A DNA stretch of 16,290 nucleotides from Burkholderiaceae bacterium (lineage in GTDB: Bacteria > Pseudomonadota > Gammaproteobacteria > Burkholderiales > Burkholderiaceae): contig JAGOCV010000052.1 in assembly GCA_017998575.1 (NCBI GenBank), forward strand, positions 1 through 16,290, given 5' to 3'. Below the pieces are notes generated by a model that saw nothing but the letters and a program-made list of their open reading frames with translations, was not told the DNA's origin and did not search any database. The position numbers and the translations under genes were made by a program. Positions 13,039-16,290 of this stretch are shown here, in pieces. Positions within the stretch are counted from its first letter, which is position 1. Every line of letters begins with the position of its first letter.

Positions 13039-14442
13039 TCAACCGGCCGTCGGCCGGGCTGCAGGCACGTCAGGCGCAATGTTGTCGGCCATCGGCGCCC
13101 GCGCCATCGGCACGGACGACGCGGCAGGTGCAGCACGGGCGGCCTGCACCACCTGATGGATGAATTGCAGCTTGCCGACCGCGGCCGCTGGCAGCACGAA
13201 GGGATAGAAGTCGTGCTGGCCCATGCTGCGCGAGAGTTCGTTGAACACGGCCGTGAGGCGGATCCAGTCGTTGACGAAGTCGAGGAAGGCTTGCGCGTCG
13301 GGCGCGTCGGGCTGCCACAACGCGGCAGGGCCGAAGGGCTCGTGGTCCAGATCCACGTCGGCGGCGTTGACGCCGAACGAACGCGCGGTATCCACCGTGT
13401 CCACCATGTGCAGGTAGTGCGCCCAGCTCTCCGCCCAGTCTTCCCACGGATGGGTGCTGGCATAGCTGCTCACGAAGCGCAGCGGCCAGTCGGGCGCGGG
13501 GCCGTTCTGGTAGTGGCGCTGCAGCGCGGCGGCGTAGTCCTCGCGCTCGTCGCCGAACAACGTGCGGAAGGGCTCCAGCCACGGGCTGTCCAGCACCAGT
13601 CGGTCCCAGTAGTAGTGCCCGATTTCGTGCCGGAAGTGGCCCAGCAGCGTGCGGTAGGGCTCGCGCATGTCAGCGCGGACTTTTTCGCGCACAGCGTCGT
13701 CGGCTTCTTCCACGTTGAGCGTGATCACGCCCGCCGCATGGCCCGTCATCACACGCGGGCCGCCAGGCGCGGCGCGCAGCAGGTCGAAAGCAAGGCCGCG
13801 CGCGGGGTCTTCCGCGCGCGACTGCACGGGCAGTCCGAGCAGCAGCAACTGCGACACCAGCCGGCGCTTGGCCAGCTCGATGCGGCGCCAGAGGTCGGCG
13901 TTGCCTTCGACGCTCAGGTCGGGAATGGTCCGGTTGAGCGCACAGGCGCGGCACAACGGGCCAGCGGCCGCGACCGGCGCGTGACCGGGCTCGATCGCCG
14001 GCGCCTGTTCGGCCTGCGCCGATGCGACCAGCGCCGGATCCGTGGCGGCGGCCTCGACCACGGCGGCCGATGCGGCGGCGCCGTCGGCACCCTCGGGTGC
14101 GGAGGCTTCGGGCGCCACGGCGTTCATCGGTACGGCCGGTGCCACGGGCGGCGGCGGCGGGTCGCCGGGCTCGGGCACCGGCACCATCCAGTTGCAGCCG
14201 GCAGCGGTGTGGAAGTTGGCGCAGTGCTGCAGCGGCCGGCCCTCAGGCTCGTCCCAGGGCAGCCAGGTGTCGGGCTGCGGCCCCGGGGCCAGCGGCAGCA
14301 GGCGGGCATGGTCGGGGTCGAAGCCCAGCGGCGTGTGGCAGGCCAGGCATTCGCTGTTGCGGAAGAACACCGGCCGTCCGCACTGGCAGCGGTAGGCACG
14401 GGGCGGCGGCGCGGTGTCGGTGGTCATCGGGTCGGGGTCCAT
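13039..14442 (-). CDS. Putative zinc-binding metallopeptidase with N-terminal zinc ribbons
   Basis: The protein (467 residues from the ATG at 14442) matches the uncharacterised 'zinc-ribbon plus putative zinc-binding metallopeptidase' family. The first ribbon uses C19, C21, C32 and C35 (CQCG...CLAC). A second probable Cys4 site uses C74, C83, C164 and C167, split by an Ala/Pro-rich insertion (about 92-160). The catalytic domain has HEIGH at 272-276 (LLGHFRHEIGHYYWDRL) and a later HPWEDWAESWAHYLH, which probably supplies the third zinc ligand. There is no signal peptide, so it is cytoplasmic. An in-frame ATG at 14427 (MTTDT) is an equally possible start; neither has a Shine-Dalgarno. The substrate is unknown. 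It diverges from the MFS gene and converges with the CWC gene. The C-terminal 30 residues are Ala/Pro-rich. Confidence 0.88.
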   Translation of the reverse strand: MDPDPMTTDTAPPPRAYRCQCGRPVFFRNSECLACHTPLGFDPDHARLLPLAPGPQPDTWLPWDEPEGRPLQHCANFHTAAGCNWMVPVPEPGDPPPPPVAPAVPMNAVAPEASAPEGADGAAASAAVVEAAATDPALVASAQAEQAPAIEPGHAPVAAAGPLCRACALNRTIPDLSVEGNADLWRRIELAKRRLVSQLLLLGLPVQSRAEDPARGLAFDLLRAAPGGPRVMTGHAAGVITLNVEEADDAVREKVRADMREPYRTLLGHFRHEIGHYYWDRLVLDSPWLEPFRTLFGDEREDYAAALQRHYQNGPAPDWPLRFVSSYASTHPWEDWAESWAHYLHMVDTVDTARSFGVNAADVDLDHEPFGPAALWQPDAPDAQAFLDFVNDWIRLTAVFNELSRSMGQHDFYPFVLPAAAVGKLQFIHQVVQAARAAPAASSVPMARAPMADNIAPDVPAARPTAG

Positions 14443-14498
14443 GGCAGCGGAGTGTGCGCCTGGCCTGCCGGCATCCGTGCAGGACAATACCCCGATCC
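14443..14498. promoter_or_regulatory. Short divergent promoter region, metallopeptidase and MFS genes
   Basis: Only 56 bp separate the two start codons. On the plus strand GACAAT (14483-14488) lies 10 nt before the MFS ATG. On the minus strand CACACT (14456-14451) lies 8 nt before the metallopeptidase ATG at 14442. Neither gene has a Shine-Dalgarno. Both boxes are partial -10 matches without clear -35 partners, so this is a tentative reading. Confidence 0.3.
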
Positions 14499-15986
14499 AT
14501 GAGTCAGCCGGCACCCGCTCCCCGCCCGCCCGATCCTTCGTCGCTGCCCGCGCTGCGCGCGCGCCACGGCCCGCGCTACCGCTGGCTGCTGCTGCTGTCC
14601 GTGATGATCGGCACCATGGCTTCGGTCATGTCTTCGACCATCGTGAACGTGGCGATTCCCGACCTCAGCCATCACTTCCATCTGGGACAGGAGCGCGCCC
14701 AGTGGGTCACCTCGGGCTTCATGGTGGCCATGACCATCTCGATGCTCACCACGCCGTGGCTGCTCGACCGCTTCGGCTACCGGCGCACCTACGTCGGCAC
14801 GATGCTGCTGCTGCTGGCGGGCGGCGTGGGCGGCGGGCTGTCCGACCTCTATGGCCTGGTGCTGGCCGCGCGCGTGGCCGAGGGGCTGGCGGCCGGCGTG
14901 GTGCAGCCCATCCCCGCCATCATCGTGATGCGCGCGTTCCAGCCCCACGAACAGGGCCGTGCCATCGGCATCTTCAGCATGGGCGTGGTGCTGGCGCCCG
15001 CCATCGGCCCCAGCGTGGGCGGCCTGCTGGTTGACCTGTTCGGCTGGCGCTCGATCTTCTTCATGGTGGTGCCGTTCTGCGTGGCCTCGATCTGGCTGGC
15101 GCTGCGCTTCGTGCCCAACTCGGCGCCGGGCAAGGCGGCGGGCCAGGCGGCGCCGCTGGATTGGGTGGGCCTGCTGCTGGGAGCGGCCGGAACGCTGTGC
15201 CTGCTCAACGGTCTGGTCGAGCTGCATGGCGGCACGCCGCTCGCGGCCGCGCTGCTGCTGGCCGGCGCCGTCCTGTCGCTGGTGGCCTTCGTCGTCTGGC
15301 AACGTCGCCAGGAGCGTGTGGGTGGCTCGCCGCTGATGCGCCTGACGCTGTTCGACAACCGTGCGTTCGCCATGGGCAGCATCGTCTCGTTCATCTATGG
15401 CATCGCCCTGTTCGGCTCCACCTACCTGTTGCCGGTGTACATGCAGTTGGGCTTGGGCCTGTCCGCGTCGTACGTCGGCACCATCCTGCTGCCGGCAGGT
15501 TTCGTGCTCGCCGTCGCCATCGCGCTGGTGGGTCGCATGGCCGACCGCCAGCCCACCTGGCTGCTGGTGAGCGTGGGCCTGGCGCTGCTGGCCACCTCGT
15601 TCGCGCTGATGGTCACCCTGCAACTGGGTGCGCCGCTGTGGCCGCTGGTGCTGTTCACCGTGCTGGGCCGCATCGGACTGGGCTTCATCCTGCCCTCGCT
15701 CAACCTTGGCGCCATGCGCGGGCTCGACACGGCCCTGATCCCGCAGGGATCGAGCGCCATCAACTTCGTGCGCATGCTGGGCGGTGCGGCAGGGGTAAGC
15801 CTGTGCGGCATCGTGCTCGAATGGCGGCTGGCCGTGCACGGCGACTCGCTGGCGCGCGTGGCCAGCAGCCCCGAGCGGCTGCGCGCCTTCGACGAAACCT
15901 TCCTCATGCTGGCGGGCGTGTGCACGCTGGCCATGGTGGCGGCGTGGCAGCTTCGCGCGCCGCGCGCTGCCGCAACGCGCGCATAA
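14499..15986 (+). CDS. DHA2-type MFS drug/small-molecule exporter
   Basis: The 495-residue integral inner-membrane protein looks like a proton-driven multidrug exporter of the DHA2 (EmrB/QacA) group. Helix 1 ends in TIVNVAIPDL, motif A is DRFGYRRTYVG between helices 2 and 3, and the antiporter motif C appears as GVVLAPAIGPSVGG in helix 5. About 12-14 membrane helices are spread over residues 28-490, with a polar centre around NSAPGKAAGQAAP. The Asp normally present in helix 1 of DHA2 (LDxTI) is Ser here (MSSTI, S45). I chose the ATG at 14499 because the hydrophobic core and family similarity begin just after it; longer in-frame extensions run through the divergent gene. The substrate is unknown. 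No membrane-fusion partner is adjacent. A glutamine amidotransferase gene follows after 12 nt. Confidence 0.93.
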   Translation: MSQPAPAPRPPDPSSLPALRARHGPRYRWLLLLSVMIGTMASVMSSTIVNVAIPDLSHHFHLGQERAQWVTSGFMVAMTISMLTTPWLLDRFGYRRTYVGTMLLLLAGGVGGGLSDLYGLVLAARVAEGLAAGVVQPIPAIIVMRAFQPHEQGRAIGIFSMGVVLAPAIGPSVGGLLVDLFGWRSIFFMVVPFCVASIWLALRFVPNSAPGKAAGQAAPLDWVGLLLGAAGTLCLLNGLVELHGGTPLAAALLLAGAVLSLVAFVVWQRRQERVGGSPLMRLTLFDNRAFAMGSIVSFIYGIALFGSTYLLPVYMQLGLGLSASYVGTILLPAGFVLAVAIALVGRMADRQPTWLLVSVGLALLATSFALMVTLQLGAPLWPLVLFTVLGRIGLGFILPSLNLGAMRGLDTALIPQGSSAINFVRMLGGAAGVSLCGIVLEWRLAVHGDSLARVASSPERLRAFDETFLMLAGVCTLAMVAAWQLRAPRAAATRA

Positions 15987-15998
15987 GAGAATCCCGCC

Positions 15999-16290
15999 AT
16001 GTGCCAACTGCTGGGAATGAACTGCAACACGCCGACCGACGTGACCTTCAGCTTCGCGGGCTTCGCGCAGCGCGGCGGCAACACCGGCGACCACGCGGAC
16101 GGCTGGGGCATCGCCTTCTTCGAGGGCCAGGGCCTGCGCCATTTCGTGGATCACCAGCGCGCTGTCGACTCACCCGTGGCCGACCTGATCCGCCGCTATC
16201 CGATCAAGAGCCGCAACGTCATCGCGCACATCCGCAAGGCCACCCAGGGCGGCGTGGTGCTGGAGAACTGCCACCCCTTCGTGCGCGAGC
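15999..16290 (+). CDS. Class II glutamine amidotransferase (YafJ-like), 3' end outside window
   Basis: The first 97 codons of an Ntn-hydrolase glutamine amidotransferase are present. After removal of Met, C2 in [10 protein letters not shown] is the nucleophile that releases ammonia from glutamine. Further family motifs are [21 protein letters not shown] and NCHPFVRE at the cut edge. This domain set matches YafJ-type stand-alone class II amidotransferases of about 250-280 residues, whose acceptor substrate is unknown; EgtC (ergothioneine pathway) is a related alternative, but no egt genes are visible. The start has a weak GAGA ribosome site and lies 12 nt after the MFS stop, so the two are probably co-transcribed. 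The distal part lies beyond the window. Confidence 0.92.
   Translation, partial: MCQLLGMNCNTPTDVTFSFAGFAQRGGNTGDHADGWGIAFFEGQGLRHFVDHQRAVDSPVADLIRRYPIKSRNVIAHIRKATQGGVVLENCHPFVRE

Noticed and set aside
13039..14514. Longer metallopeptidase start at 14514
   Set aside because: The extra 24 residues have no family similarity and would overlap the MFS start; the ATG at 14442 or 14427 fits better.
14424..16154. 576-codon minus-strand open frame opposite the MFS gene
   Set aside because: Its translation is Gln/His/Arg-rich, typical of the reverse complement of hydrophobic membrane-protein codons; the plus strand has clear MFS motifs.

Overview
The window is GC-rich, densely coded bacterial DNA with classic proteobacterial housekeeping genes. 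Several features point to a betaproteobacterium of the order Burkholderiales, most likely family Comamonadaceae (Acidovorax/Variovorax relatives): the protein style of RlmL, RpoN, ArgS and LptA, the PsiF and DUF2214 genes, and a GC-rich spacer upstream of rpoN that resembles intergenic repeats I remember from that family. This placement is an inference from protein flavour. No rRNA or tRNA gene is present, and I see no CRISPR array, insertion sequence or phage gene.

Left part (1-7898, all minus strand, so transcription runs right to left). In transcription order: argS (arginyl-tRNA synthetase), a SPOR-domain envelope protein, dsbA (periplasmic disulfide oxidase), a strong intrinsic terminator, lptA and lptB (LPS export, overlapping by 4 nt), a 133-nt GC-rich repeat-like spacer, rpoN (sigma-54), rlmL (23S rRNA methyltransferase), and a PIN-domain gene that starts one base after rlmL and runs off the left edge. 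argS/SPOR/dsbA and lptA/lptB/rpoN/rlmL/PIN look like two transcription groups separated by the terminator at 4752-4779.

Middle part (8011-12777). Two small secreted PsiF-type proteins lie on the plus strand and converge with a minus-strand pair, lysR-type regulator plus DUF2214 membrane protein (ATGA overlap). That pair diverges from glcB (malate synthase G, the glyoxylate-consuming step). The 183-bp divergent region holds an inverted repeat, a plausible lysR promoter and a partial sigma-54-type promoter match. A CsbD-family stress protein with a strong ribosome-binding site and a textbook GNRA-loop terminator follows glcB.

Right part (12810-16290). A small 8-cysteine CWC-family protein (plus) converges, with only 7 nt between, on a large zinc-ribbon/HExxH metallopeptidase (minus). 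That gene diverges from a DHA2-type MFS exporter, which is followed after 12 nt by a class II glutamine amidotransferase cut by the right edge.

This is mostly ordinary chromosomal backbone. I do not see a clear-cut new defence or biosynthetic system. The observations most worth following are: several genes whose start codons sit 7-10 nt after a -10-like box with no Shine-Dalgarno (possible leaderless mRNAs), a low-complexity insertion splitting the second zinc ribbon of the metallopeptidase, a possible distant HemJ relationship of the DUF2214 protein, the PIN gene coupled to an rRNA methyltransferase, and the repeat-like leader of rpoN.
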